From: Candidatus Nitricoxidireducens bremensis
GTDB lineage: Bacteria; Pseudomonadota; Gammaproteobacteria; Burkholderiales; Rhodocyclaceae
NCBI GenBank assembly: GCA_030247725.1
Contig: JAOTRT010000006.1
Coordinates: forward strand, 1 to 64,000
Reading direction: 5' to 3'
Length of the DNA: 64,000 nt
The position numbers and the translations under genes are program-made. Positions 24,857 to 33,603 of the stretch are shown one piece after another. Under the pieces are notes generated by a model. It ran no database searches, was not told where the DNA came from, and was given only the letters and a program-made list of their open reading frames with translations. Each line of letters begins with the position of its first letter. The first letter of the stretch is position 1.

Positions 24857-25672
24857 ATGACTTCGCCAGTCTTCGATCCCGGTTCCCTGCACGTGCGCCT
24901 CCAATGGCGCGGCGGCCGCTGCGTCGGCGTCCGCGTCGAGTTGCGGCGGCCGAATGCGGCGGCGGTGCTGCGCGGCAAACCGGCGGCGGAGGCGGTGCGA
25001 CTGCTGCCGCTGCTCTATTCGATCTGCGGCAAGGCCCAGGGTCTCGCCGCGGCGCTGGCCTTGCGGGCCGCGCGCGGCGAGACGGCGGCGCCGCAGGTGG
25101 ATGCGGCGGTGCGGGCGGAGGGCGTGAGGGAGCACTTGTGGCGCCTGCTGCTGGACTGGCCGCTGGCCCTGGGCCAGCCGCGGGCCGAGGCGCTGATGGC
25201 CGCGGCGGTGCGGCGCATCGGGGCGCCCGACTTTGCGGCCTGGCTGGCGCCAGCCCTGGCGGACCACTGCGGGCAACTCGTCGCCGCCCTGCCGGCGGGC
25301 CTCGGCGGCTTGCGGTCGCGGCTGGCCGAGGCGCTGCAAGCGCGGCAGCGGGATTTGCTCGTGGGCGCCGAACTGGGGCAGGGGGAAGGCCTGCCGCTGG
25401 CGCCCGGCCGGGGCAGGGCGACGGTGCGGACGGCCCGCGGCGCCCTGGAGCATGAACTGCGGCTGGCCGGCGACGATACCCTGGCGGACCTGGTCATCCG
25501 CGCGCCCACGGACCGGCATTTCGCCGACGCCAAGCTGCTGGAGTCCTGGCTGGCCGGCTACGAAGCCGCCACGGTGGCGGACCTGCATGCCGCGGCCCAA
25601 CTCGTCCTGCTGGCCCTCGATCCCTGCGTGCCCTGGGTGGTCGCTGTCGATGACGATTTATGGCATCGGTGA
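24857..25672 (+). CDS. HupK/HoxV-like hydrogenase assembly protein
   Basis: 271 residues from the ATG at 24857 (an upstream start at 24830 is less likely). It resembles a reduced [NiFe]-hydrogenase large subunit: LLPLLYSICGKAQGLAAALAL keeps a relic of the N-terminal metal motif (a single Cys instead of CxxC), and the C-terminus has LALDPCVPWVV, a relic of DPCxxCxxH. This is the pattern of HupK/HoxV, which acts as a scaffold while the NiFe(CN)2CO site is built. It is divergent from the nickel operon. No other hyp or hox assembly genes are in the window. Confidence 0.75.
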   Translation: MTSPVFDPGSLHVRLQWRGGRCVGVRVELRRPNAAAVLRGKPAAEAVRLLPLLYSICGKAQGLAAALALRAARGETAAPQVDAAVRAEGVREHLWRLLLDWPLALGQPRAEALMAAAVRRIGAPDFAAWLAPALADHCGQLVAALPAGLGGLRSRLAEALQARQRDLLVGAELGQGEGLPLAPGRGRATVRTARGALEHELRLAGDDTLADLVIRAPTDRHFADAKLLESWLAGYEAATVADLHAAAQLVLLALDPCVPWVVAVDDDLWHR

Positions 25673-25755
25673 GCCTGATCGGCGGAACAGTACATTCGAT
25701 GTTGTAAGGAAGTCGTAAGCCTATTCTTGGCGCCTTTCCCGAACCGGAAGCCGCC

Positions 25756-25992
25756 ATGGCCAACCTGAACGACTGTCCCTGCATCCATTGCATCGGCGAC
25801 GAAAAGCGCATGACGGAGGAATTCCGCGACGCCGAAGTCTTCCGGGAACGCATCGTGGATCTGAGCGAGAAGGGCGTGACCTTCAACTCCTGCGAGTGCG
25901 GGTCGGGTATCTTCCTGATCTGCTACCGGGCGCTCGCCTGCGCCACCGGCATGCTGCCGCGCTACGAAGGACAGGCCATCGACGGCCCCTGA
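25756..25992 (+). CDS. Small Cys-rich hypothetical protein (78 aa)
   Basis: 78 residues with CPCIHCIGDEKR near the N-terminus and SCECGSGIFLICYRALAC in the second half: eight cysteines in all. This suggests a small metal- or iron-sulfur-binding protein. I do not recognise the family. It lies 83 bp after the HupK-like gene on the same strand and stops one base before the convergent MFS gene ends. A role in hydrogenase or nickel metabolism is possible from position only. Confidence 0.6.
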   Translation: MANLNDCPCIHCIGDEKRMTEEFRDAEVFRERIVDLSEKGVTFNSCECGSGIFLICYRALACATGMLPRYEGQAIDGP

Positions 25993-25993
25993 G

Positions 25994-27169
25994 TTATGAC
26001 CCCCGCCGGCGCTTGATGGCGTAGGCGGCGGTCGCCAGCGCCGTCAGGGCCACGGCCGGCAGGGCGAAGACGTTGAGCGTCTCCCAGCCCTGGCGCGAGA
26101 TCAGCAGGCCGGAGGACAGGGAGGTGATGCCCTGCACGGCGAAGACGATGAAGTCGTTGCTGCCCTGGGCCTTGGCCTTCTCCTCGCTGCGGTAGGTTTC
26201 CGTCAGCAGCGTGGTGCCGCCGATGTACATGAAGTTCCAGCCTACCCCCAGCAGCAGCAAAGCCCACCAGAAGTGCATGAGGGAAACGCCGGCCAGGGCG
26301 ATGGCGATGCAACCCGCCATCAGGGCCGTGCCGGTGCCGATGACGGCGAGGACGCCGTAGCGCCGGATCAGGTCGCCCGTGAAGAAGGAGGGGGCGAACA
26401 TGCCGATGACGTGCCATTCCAGCACGAAGGCCGTATCCGCGTAAGGATGGCGGCAGATGTCCATGGCCAGCGGCGTCGCCGTCATCAGCAGGTTCATGAC
26501 GCCGTAGCCCGTCGCCGCAGCCAGCACCGCCAGCAGCCAGGCCGGCTGGCGTGCGATCTCGGCCAGGGGCCGGCCGCTTGTGGCCCGCTCGGCGGCCGTC
26601 AGGGGCGGAATCCGCAGGCGGCTCACCAGCAGCAGCGCCAGCAGGGCGACCACCGCCAGGGAAAGGTAGGTGCCGAGATAGGCGGGCGCCAGCAGATGGC
26701 GCGTCTGGGTGCTGGCCCAGGGGCCGAGCACGCCGCCGAGGATGCCGCCGGCCAGGGTCAGGGAGATGGCGCGGCTTTTCCAGGAGGGCTCCGCCGCATC
26801 GGCCGCCGCGAAGCGGTACTGCTGGCCGAAGGCCGTATAGCTGCCGCAGAGGACAGTGCCCAGGCACAGCAGGGTGAAGCTGCGGGCGGCGACCCCGGCG
26901 GCGCAGATCAGCGCGCCGATGCAGCCCAGCAGCGTGCCGAGCGAGAAGCCGGCACGGCGTCCGTAACGCCGCATGAAGAAGGCGGCGGGCAGCGTCGTCA
27001 GGGCGCCGCCGATCACATAGGTGGTGAGCGGCAGGGTCGCCAGGCCGGCGTCGGGAGCGAGTTCGCGGCCGGCGAGGCCGGTGACGGCGATCATGCTGAC
27101 GCCGTGGGTCAGCAGGAGGCCCTGGCACATGGCGAGGACCAGTATCTGGCGGATGGGGGAGGAAGGCAC
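25994..27169 (-). CDS. MFS transporter
   Basis: 391 residues from the GTG at 27169. The frame is open further upstream, but that part is low-complexity shadow sequence. About 12 membrane helices are visible. The loop after helix 2 has an MFS-like MRRYGRRAGFSLG signature and the protein ends with a basic tail (IKRRRGS). Motifs such as GVGWNFMYIGGTTLLTETYR are seen in uncharacterised YnfM-like or multidrug-like carriers. The substrate cannot be inferred. It follows the large BTAD regulator gene on the same strand after a 161-bp gap, so it could be its target. Confidence 0.8.
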   Translation of the reverse strand: MPSSPIRQILVLAMCQGLLLTHGVSMIAVTGLAGRELAPDAGLATLPLTTYVIGGALTTLPAAFFMRRYGRRAGFSLGTLLGCIGALICAAGVAARSFTLLCLGTVLCGSYTAFGQQYRFAAADAAEPSWKSRAISLTLAGGILGGVLGPWASTQTRHLLAPAYLGTYLSLAVVALLALLLVSRLRIPPLTAAERATSGRPLAEIARQPAWLLAVLAAATGYGVMNLLMTATPLAMDICRHPYADTAFVLEWHVIGMFAPSFFTGDLIRRYGVLAVIGTGTALMAGCIAIALAGVSLMHFWWALLLLGVGWNFMYIGGTTLLTETYRSEEKAKAQGSNDFIVFAVQGITSLSSGLLISRQGWETLNVFALPAVALTALATAAYAIKRRRGS

Positions 27170-27330
27170 GGTCGTGGCGACGGGAAATGGGTTTGGATCG
27201 TAGCGGGGTCGCCGGAAGGGGCGTCCTCTCCGGCGAGCCCGCAGTCTGGCGAACAACAAGGCGGAAGACAAGTGAACCCGGGGTGAAGACGTTGCCCGCC
27301 GCGCCGCCGGCAGGCATCTCCGCAGGCAGG

Positions 27331-30300
27331 TCAGCGTCGTCGCGGCGGGGGCTCCTGTGCCCCCGGCCGGGCGAGGTGTCCGATCGACCGGACGATGCGC
27401 GGCTTCAGGCCATGGCTGCCGATGGCGTCGGCCAGGGCGAGGGCCTGGTCGAGCCAGGGGCGGGCGCCGTCGAGGTCGCCGCGGGCATGCCGGGCAAGCC
27501 CTTTCTGGCGCAGCAGGTCGGGCATGCAGTAGCGGTCGCCGCCGTTCTCGGCGAGGGCGAGGGCACGGCCGACGGTGGCTTCCGCCAGGGTCCATTGACC
27601 CAGGGCCTCGAAAATGGAAGCGACGAACCAGAGGGAGGTAACCGGGCTCAGGCGGGAGGCCGCGGCGAACTCGCGATGCATGGAAATCAGCCGGAACGAC
27701 GAGCGCATGCGCAGGCGCCCTTGGCGCGCCTTCGCCCACATGCCGAACAGGGTGTTGTAGGCATGCCAGAGCGGGAAATGCCGCTGGGCGGCGAGTTCGA
27801 GTCCTTCGGCGGCTAGGCGTTCCACGTCCGCGGGGCGGTCCAGCACCAGATGCACGCTCGCCGCCATGGTCAGGGCGAAACACAGTCCGTGGGCACGGCC
27901 GTCGCGCCGGGCGTCTGCCAGGGCCCGTGCGGAGGCCGCGCAGGCATCGGCGCCGTCGCCGCTGAAGGCGAGGTTGATTCCCTTGAGGGCGTGGCAGGCG
28001 ACCACCGGGCTGTCGGCGGAATATCTCAGCCACTCGCGGGCCGGCAGGTCCTCGCCGATGGCGATGGCGGTGTCGAAGTGCTCCAGGGAGGCGGCGAATT
28101 CCCCGCGCCAGAAGAGCAGGCTGCCATAGCCGTAGCCCACCATCATGCGATGGGCCGGCGTGGCGGCCATGGCTTCGAGGCGCTGCATGATCGCCAGGGT
28201 CTCGCTGCGGCCCTGGGGGATGGCTGCCGCCATGCCGGAAAGGGCGCGGAACAGGGTTTCGGGCGGCAGTTCGGCATCGGTGCGCGCGGCCGTCGGCGCG
28301 AAGAAGCGCCGCGCTTCCTTGGCACCATAGCCCTGGGTCATCAGCGCCGCGTAGCCGGCCAGGAGTTCCAGCTCGGCGCGTTCACCGGCCGGCAGCGGTG
28401 CGTCGTCCTTCTCGGCCGCGGCCAGGGCCCGCACGGCGGCCTCCTTGGCGTCGCCGGCGAATTCGCCGAGATAGGCGGTCTCGGCGGCCTGGGACCAGAA
28501 TTTCCGGGCCTCGCGCCAGGCGTGGGCCGCTTCCAGATGCTGGGCGATGTCCGCCGGCGGAGTGCCGGGGCGCTGCGACAGCCACGCGGCGGCGCGTCGA
28601 TGCCACTCGCGCCGCTGCCGCGGCGGAATGCTCTCGTAGGCGCAATCCCGCAGCAGGGCATGGCGGAAGGCATGGTTGTCCTCGCCGGTGCAGCGGCTGA
28701 TGGCGAGGGCGGCGGCCTGTTCGAGGGCGGCGCCGATGGCTTGGCCGGGCAACAGTACGCGCAGGGCGGCTTCGCTGAAGCAGGTGCCGAATACCGATGC
28801 GGCCTGCAGGACGCACCGTCCGGAGCCCAGGCGGTCGAGCACCCCCTGGAGAATGCCGAACAGGGAGGCGCCCGATACGGGCTGGTCCTGGGCGGTGCGG
28901 GCGATGTACTCGGCGTAGAGGGGCAGACCGCCGCTCATGCGGGCCAGCTCGGAGCGGCGGGCCGGGGCGATGCGGCCATCCGCGTCGATGGCGGCGATCA
29001 GGGCCTGGGATTCGGCCAGCGCCAGGGGGCGCAGCGTCGTGCGGGGGACGGCGCTCCGCGCCGGTCCCTGGACGCCGCCGGCGGGGCGTCCCGCCAGGAT
29101 CGCCAGGAGCGGCGACGCCGGTGCCGATTTCATGGCGGCCTGCAACAGTTCCCGCGTCGCCTCGTCGGCCCAGTGGAGGTCGTCGAGGACCAGCAGCACC
29201 GGCTGCTCCCGCCGGGAGGGCGCGAACATCAGGGTCAGCAGCACTTCCGCCATGCTGCGGCCGGAGGCGTCGCCGGCCGGGTGGGGATCGCGCGCCAGCA
29301 GCGTCTTCAGGGGTGCCCGCAGGGCCAGTCGTCCCGTGGCGGTCGGCAGCTTCGCCAGCCAGGCATCCAGGCGCGCGTCGTCGCCCGCCGCACCGCCCGG
29401 GCTGTCGCCGAGCGGACCGATGCGTTCGCGCAGGTTTTCCCGCAGGCCGCCGAGCGATACGTAGCGCAGCTCGGGCCGATGGCGCACCCAGCGGACCTCG
29501 CCGCCCCGTTCGCGATGCTCCCGTGCCAGCTCGGCCAGCAGGCGGGACTTCCCCGTTCCCGGCAGTCCGATGAGCTCGACGAAACGGGCGCGGCCTTCGG
29601 CACCTGCGGCGGCGAGGGCCTCCCCGAGTTGCCGACGCTCCTCCTCGCGGCCGATGAAGGGAGTGGCGAAAGCGGCCGGGTAGGGCTGGTATTTCGCGCC
29701 GGCCAGGCCCGTCAGGCGGCAGGGGGTGTGTTCTCCGGCCAATCCGGTGAAACGGCGCCGGGGCAGGCGGTCGAATGCGGCATCGGACTCGGTGCCGGCC
29801 GCCAGGCCCGCGGCGGCGATGATGTCGCCCGGCTCGCCGCACAGCGCCAGGCGCTGGGCCAGTACTGGCAGGGGGCTGGCGGCGATCAACGGACCGGGGT
29901 CCGCGCCGATCAGCGCCCGGCCTTCGCAGATGCCGATGCGGGTGCGGCGGAATTCCGGCCGGGCGGCGATCTCCCGCGCAGCTTGCAGCGCGCGCCGGGG
30001 GGCCTGTTCGCCGTCCTCCGCCAGGCCGAAGACCGCCCCCAGGGCGAGGCCGGCGGTCGGGTAGCGCTGGCCGTTCCAGCGGGCGAGGGCACCGTCGAAG
30101 AGAGCGTCAAGTCCGGGAAGGCGGCCGGGTTCCAGCAGATCGCCCTCGTCGTCCGTCAGGTCCGGCTCCACCTGGAGGACGACGACGCGCCGCACTTCCT
30201 GCGGCGGCTCTGTGCTGCCGCCGCCCGCCACGGTCCGCGGCCCGGCGACGGCGGGCTCCTGACCGGCCGTGTCGCCGTTGCGCAGCTTGCCATGGAGGGC

Positions 30301-31053
30301 GCGGGTGGCCTCCTCCGGCAGTACGCCGACCTCGCGGGCCAGGGAAGTCTCCAGCGCTTCATACTGTTTCAGGGCCGCGGCGAGCTGTCCGCTCGCCGCC
30401 AGGATGCGCATCAGGCGGCGTTGCGCCGCCTCGTCCCAGTGGTCCAGTTCCGTGGCGCGGCGGGCGAAGGCCAGGGCCTGTTCCCGTTCGCCGTAACGTT
30501 CGTGGCAGTCGGCCAGGCGTCCGCAGAGGGCGACCGCATGGCGGCGCAGCGATTCCCGCTTGCGGTGCAGCCATTCCTCGAATTCCGGGCAGTCGGCGAG
30601 GGTGAAGCCGGCCATGAATTCGCCGCTGTAGAGGTGCTCCGCCGCTTCCATCTGTTGTAGGCAGGGAGCGCAGCGCTGCTGCGAGCCGGCTTCGGCGCAG
30701 CGTGGCGGCCAGGCCAGGAAGGAGGCCACGTCGAGACGGGCTGCGCATTCCGGCCCGACGGCGATGGCGTCGCGACGCACGAGCAGGCAGGGCGCCGTGG
30801 TATCGCCATCCTTCAGCACGGCACGCAAGTTCGCCAGTACCTGGCGCAGGTTGGCCCGGTGGCCGAGGGAATCGGGCCAGAACATGGCGGCCAGCGCATC
30901 GCGGGACAGCCAGCGGTTCTCCATGGCCAGGTAGGCGAGCAAGGCACGGCCCTTCTCGTAGGCCGGTGGGCTTGCCGGCAGGCCATCGATGGATAGCCGC
31001 CAGCCGCCGAGCAATGCGAGCGCCACTCCGACCGGCGCTGTCGCCGCCTCCAT
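27331..31053 (-). CDS. Large BTAD-AAA transcriptional regulator with cyclase-like domain
   Basis: 1240 residues from the ATG at 31053, with GGGAGGAAG upstream (an in-frame start at 31125 is less likely). Domains in order: an OmpR-like winged helix (about 10-95); a bacterial transcriptional activator domain of TPR helices (about 100-250); a degenerate class III nucleotide cyclase-like segment (about 280-450); a STAND/AAA ATPase with Walker A GLPGTGKSR (K about 502) and Walker B LLVLDDLHWADE (about 625); and a long C-terminal TPR region. This is the layout of MalT/SARP-type signal-integrating activators. It is divergent from the H2-sensing hydrogenase operon with a 91-bp gap, so control of that operon is plausible but unproven. 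Confidence 0.85.
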   Translation of the reverse strand: MEAATAPVGVALALLGGWRLSIDGLPASPPAYEKGRALLAYLAMENRWLSRDALAAMFWPDSLGHRANLRQVLANLRAVLKDGDTTAPCLLVRRDAIAVGPECAARLDVASFLAWPPRCAEAGSQQRCAPCLQQMEAAEHLYSGEFMAGFTLADCPEFEEWLHRKRESLRRHAVALCGRLADCHERYGEREQALAFARRATELDHWDEAAQRRLMRILAASGQLAAALKQYEALETSLAREVGVLPEEATRALHGKLRNGDTAGQEPAVAGPRTVAGGGSTEPPQEVRRVVVLQVEPDLTDDEGDLLEPGRLPGLDALFDGALARWNGQRYPTAGLALGAVFGLAEDGEQAPRRALQAAREIAARPEFRRTRIGICEGRALIGADPGPLIAASPLPVLAQRLALCGEPGDIIAAAGLAAGTESDAAFDRLPRRRFTGLAGEHTPCRLTGLAGAKYQPYPAAFATPFIGREEERRQLGEALAAAGAEGRARFVELIGLPGTGKSRLLAELAREHRERGGEVRWVRHRPELRYVSLGGLRENLRERIGPLGDSPGGAAGDDARLDAWLAKLPTATGRLALRAPLKTLLARDPHPAGDASGRSMAEVLLTLMFAPSRREQPVLLVLDDLHWADEATRELLQAAMKSAPASPLLAILAGRPAGGVQGPARSAVPRTTLRPLALAESQALIAAIDADGRIAPARRSELARMSGGLPLYAEYIARTAQDQPVSGASLFGILQGVLDRLGSGRCVLQAASVFGTCFSEAALRVLLPGQAIGAALEQAAALAISRCTGEDNHAFRHALLRDCAYESIPPRQRREWHRRAAAWLSQRPGTPPADIAQHLEAAHAWREARKFWSQAAETAYLGEFAGDAKEAAVRALAAAEKDDAPLPAGERAELELLAGYAALMTQGYGAKEARRFFAPTAARTDAELPPETLFRALSGMAAAIPQGRSETLAIMQRLEAMAATPAHRMMVGYGYGSLLFWRGEFAASLEHFDTAIAIGEDLPAREWLRYSADSPVVACHALKGINLAFSGDGADACAASARALADARRDGRAHGLCFALTMAASVHLVLDRPADVERLAAEGLELAAQRHFPLWHAYNTLFGMWAKARQGRLRMRSSFRLISMHREFAAASRLSPVTSLWFVASIFEALGQWTLAEATVGRALALAENGGDRYCMPDLLRQKGLARHARGDLDGARPWLDQALALADAIGSHGLKPRIVRSIGHLARPGAQEPPPRRR

Positions 31054-31144
31054 GCTCTTCCTCCCGTTGGTCGGTCTATTGCGATGTTGTGACGCTCTGC
31101 TGATTTTATAGCGAGCATTCGTCATTTATTCATTCGAGTTATTC

Positions 31145-32083
31145 ATGGCGCTTAACCTCTACTGGATGCAGGCCGGCGGCTGCGGCGGCGACACCATGTC
31201 CTTCCTCGGCACGGAAAGTCCGGACGTGCCGACCCTGCTGCAGACCCTGGACGTCGATCTGCTCTGGCATTCGTCCTTGTCCAACCTGTCGCCGGCCCGC
31301 CACGGCGAGCTCCTGGAGGAACTGACGGCGGGAACCCGCCCGCTGGACATCCTCGTGGTCGAAGGCGCCGTGCTGCAAGGGCCGGCAGGCACCGGCATGT
31401 TCGACGCCCGGGCGGGACGGCCGCGCAAGGACCTGGTGGCGGCGCTGGCGCGCCGGGCCGGGCATGTGATCGCGCTGGGAACCTGCGCCAGCTTCGGCGG
31501 CTTCGGTGCCGGCAGCGAGACCGAGGCGACCGGGCTGCAATTCACCCGGACGCACAAGGGCGGGCTGCTGGGGGCCGATTTCCTCGCCCGTGCCGGCACG
31601 CCGGTGTTCAATCTGGCCGGCTGTCCCTGCCACCACGACGTGCTCGGCAACGTGCTGCTGGCGCTGGCGGCCGGGGTGCCGATCGCCCTGGACGAGTTCC
31701 AGCGGCCCCTGGACTGGTACGGCACGATGGTGCACCAGGGCTGCACGCGCAACGAGTACCACGAGTACCGCGTCGAGGAAGAGGCCTTCGGCGAGAAGGG
31801 TTGCCTGTTCTTCCACATGGGATGCCAGGGACCCCTGACCGGGGGGCCCTGCAACAAGCATCTGTGGAATCAGCGCTCGTCCAAGACGCGCGTCGGCGTT
31901 CCCTGCTTCGGCTGCACCAATCCGGACTTCCCCGCCGCGGCGCCGTTCTTCGCCACGGGCAACATCGAGGGCATCCCGACCGCCCTGCCCAAGGGCGTCA
32001 GCCGCGCCCACTACATGGCCTACAAGGTCATGGCGGCGGCTGCCGCGCCGGACCGGCTGAAGCAGCGCATCACCGAAGTCTGA
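31145..32083 (+). CDS. hoxB: Sensory [NiFe]-hydrogenase small subunit (HoxB/HupU-like)
   Basis: 312 residues with no Tat signal peptide (starts MALNLYWMQAGG), as expected for the cytoplasmic H2-sensing group 2 enzymes. Iron-sulfur ligands: a proximal-cluster motif GGCGGD at 11-16 in which the usual second Cys is Asp; Cys in LGTCASFGG and in AGCPCHHD; then HQGC, GCLFFHMGC, GGPCNKH and VPCFGC for the medial and distal clusters. It forms the electron-transfer half of a heterodimer with the next gene. Its operon with a kinase and an HD-GYP protein suggests sensing rather than energy conservation. Confidence 0.9.
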   Translation: MALNLYWMQAGGCGGDTMSFLGTESPDVPTLLQTLDVDLLWHSSLSNLSPARHGELLEELTAGTRPLDILVVEGAVLQGPAGTGMFDARAGRPRKDLVAALARRAGHVIALGTCASFGGFGAGSETEATGLQFTRTHKGGLLGADFLARAGTPVFNLAGCPCHHDVLGNVLLALAAGVPIALDEFQRPLDWYGTMVHQGCTRNEYHEYRVEEEAFGEKGCLFFHMGCQGPLTGGPCNKHLWNQRSSKTRVGVPCFGCTNPDFPAAAPFFATGNIEGIPTALPKGVSRAHYMAYKVMAAAAAPDRLKQRITEV

Positions 32084-32094
32084 GGGGCACATCC

Positions 32095-33603
32095 ATGGCA
32101 AGCCGCATCATCCGCGACCTCCCGTTCAACCGCGTCGAAGGGGACCTGGAAGTCAGCATCGAGGTCAGCGACGGCCGCATCACCGACGCCTGGAGCGCCG
32201 GCACCCTCTACCGGGGGTTCGAGAACATGATGAAGGGGCGCGGTCCCCTCGACGGCCTGGTGATGACGCCGCGCATCTGCGGCATCTGTTCCACCACCCA
32301 CCTGACGGCGGCGGCCCGCGCCCTCGACGCCATCGCCGGCCTGACGCCGCCCGACAACGCGGTGCGCGTGCGCAACGTGGCGCTGATGGTCGAGCACATG
32401 CAGAGCGATGTGCGCCAGTCGGTGCTGATGTACATGGCGGACTTCGCCCACGAGGCATACCGGGCCCATCCGCTCCACGCGGAAGCCCTGGGGCGCTATG
32501 CGCCCGCCGCCGGCAGTTCCGCCATCGACGCGATACGGGAGACCAAGCGGCTCATCGAGGTGATCGGCCTGCTCGGCGGCCAGTGGCCCCATTCCTCCTT
32601 CATGGTGCCCGGCGGCATCGCCTTCGCGCCGTCCCTCGCCAATGTGCTGCAATGCCGGCAGATTGTCGGCGCCTTCCGTGCCTGGTACGAACGGCGCGTG
32701 CTCGGCTGCTCCATCGAGCGCTGGGCCGCGGTGGGCGACGGCGCTGCCCTCGACGCCTGGCTCGCCGAGCGTTCCGAGCATCGCGACGGCGAAGTGGGCT
32801 TTCTGCTCCGCTTCGGCCGCGCGGCCGGGCTGGATGCCATCGGCGGCGGCCCCGGCGCCTTCCTTTCCTACGGCGCCTTCGACCTGCCCCGGGAGACCGC
32901 CGTCGCGGCAGCGGGAGGACGGCTGCTGGCGGCCGGGTTCGCAAGCGGCACGACGATCCGCCCCTTCGACGCCGGCCTCGTCGCCGAGGACGTGTCCCAC
33001 GCCTGGTATCGCGACCACGGCGCCCTGCATCCGGCCGACGGCGAAACGGCGCCCTATGCTTCCGGCCAGGCGGGGCGCGCCTACTCCTGGATCAAGGCGC
33101 CGCGCTACGACGGGCAGGTGATCGAGACCGGCCCCCTGGCCGAGGCCGTCGTCGATGGCCGGCCCCTGTTTGTCGACCTGGTCGGCGCCGGCCGCAGCAG
33201 CGCCCTCGTGCGCCAGCTCGCCCGCTTGACGCGGCCGGCGCTGTTGCTGCCGGCCGTGGACGCCTGGCTGGGCGAGCTCTTGAGCACCCATGGCGCGCCC
33301 ATCGTCGCCGGCGAAGGCCATGTCCCCGACGGCGAAGGGGCCGGGCTGGTGGAGGCCGCCCGCGGCGCCCTCGGCCATTGGGTACGGATCGCCGACGGTC
33401 GCATCGCCGGCTACCAGATCATCACGCCGACGGCCTGGAACGGCTCGCCGCGGGATGCGCAAGGGCGCCGCGGCGCCTGGGAGGAGGCCATGATCGGCAT
33501 TGCGGTCGCCGATCCGGAAAACCCGGTGGAGGCCGGCCACGTCATCCGCTCCTTCGATCCCTGCCTCGTCTGCGCGGTGCATGCCGTGCGCCGCCGCAGC
33601 TGA
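32095..33603 (+). CDS. hoxC: Sensory [NiFe]-hydrogenase large subunit (HoxC/HupV-like)
   Basis: 502 residues from the ATG at 32095, 11 bp after the small subunit. The two NiFe-site motifs are present: RICGICSTTH near residue 60 and SFDPCLVCAVH at the C-terminus. The protein ends only six residues after that His (AVRRRS), so the long cleavable tail of catalytic hydrogenases is absent, as in H2-sensor types. The stop codon overlaps the start of a maturation protease gene (TGATG). It probably detects H2 and signals through the kinase encoded two genes further on. Confidence 0.9.
   Translation: MASRIIRDLPFNRVEGDLEVSIEVSDGRITDAWSAGTLYRGFENMMKGRGPLDGLVMTPRICGICSTTHLTAAARALDAIAGLTPPDNAVRVRNVALMVEHMQSDVRQSVLMYMADFAHEAYRAHPLHAEALGRYAPAAGSSAIDAIRETKRLIEVIGLLGGQWPHSSFMVPGGIAFAPSLANVLQCRQIVGAFRAWYERRVLGCSIERWAAVGDGAALDAWLAERSEHRDGEVGFLLRFGRAAGLDAIGGGPGAFLSYGAFDLPRETAVAAAGGRLLAAGFASGTTIRPFDAGLVAEDVSHAWYRDHGALHPADGETAPYASGQAGRAYSWIKAPRYDGQVIETGPLAEAVVDGRPLFVDLVGAGRSSALVRQLARLTRPALLLPAVDAWLGELLSTHGAPIVAGEGHVPDGEGAGLVEAARGALGHWVRIADGRIAGYQIITPTAWNGSPRDAQGRRGAWEEAMIGIAVADPENPVEAGHVIRSFDPCLVCAVHAVRRRS

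Noticed and set aside
25994..28033. MFS protein extended to 679 residues
   Set aside because: The upstream 288 codons are Arg/Pro-rich shadow of the BTAD regulator gene. The MFS helices begin right after the GTG at 27169.
31145..33603. Energy-conserving uptake hydrogenase
   Set aside because: No Tat signal on the small subunit, no cytochrome b subunit gene, no long cleavable tail on the large subunit, and the operon partners are signalling proteins.
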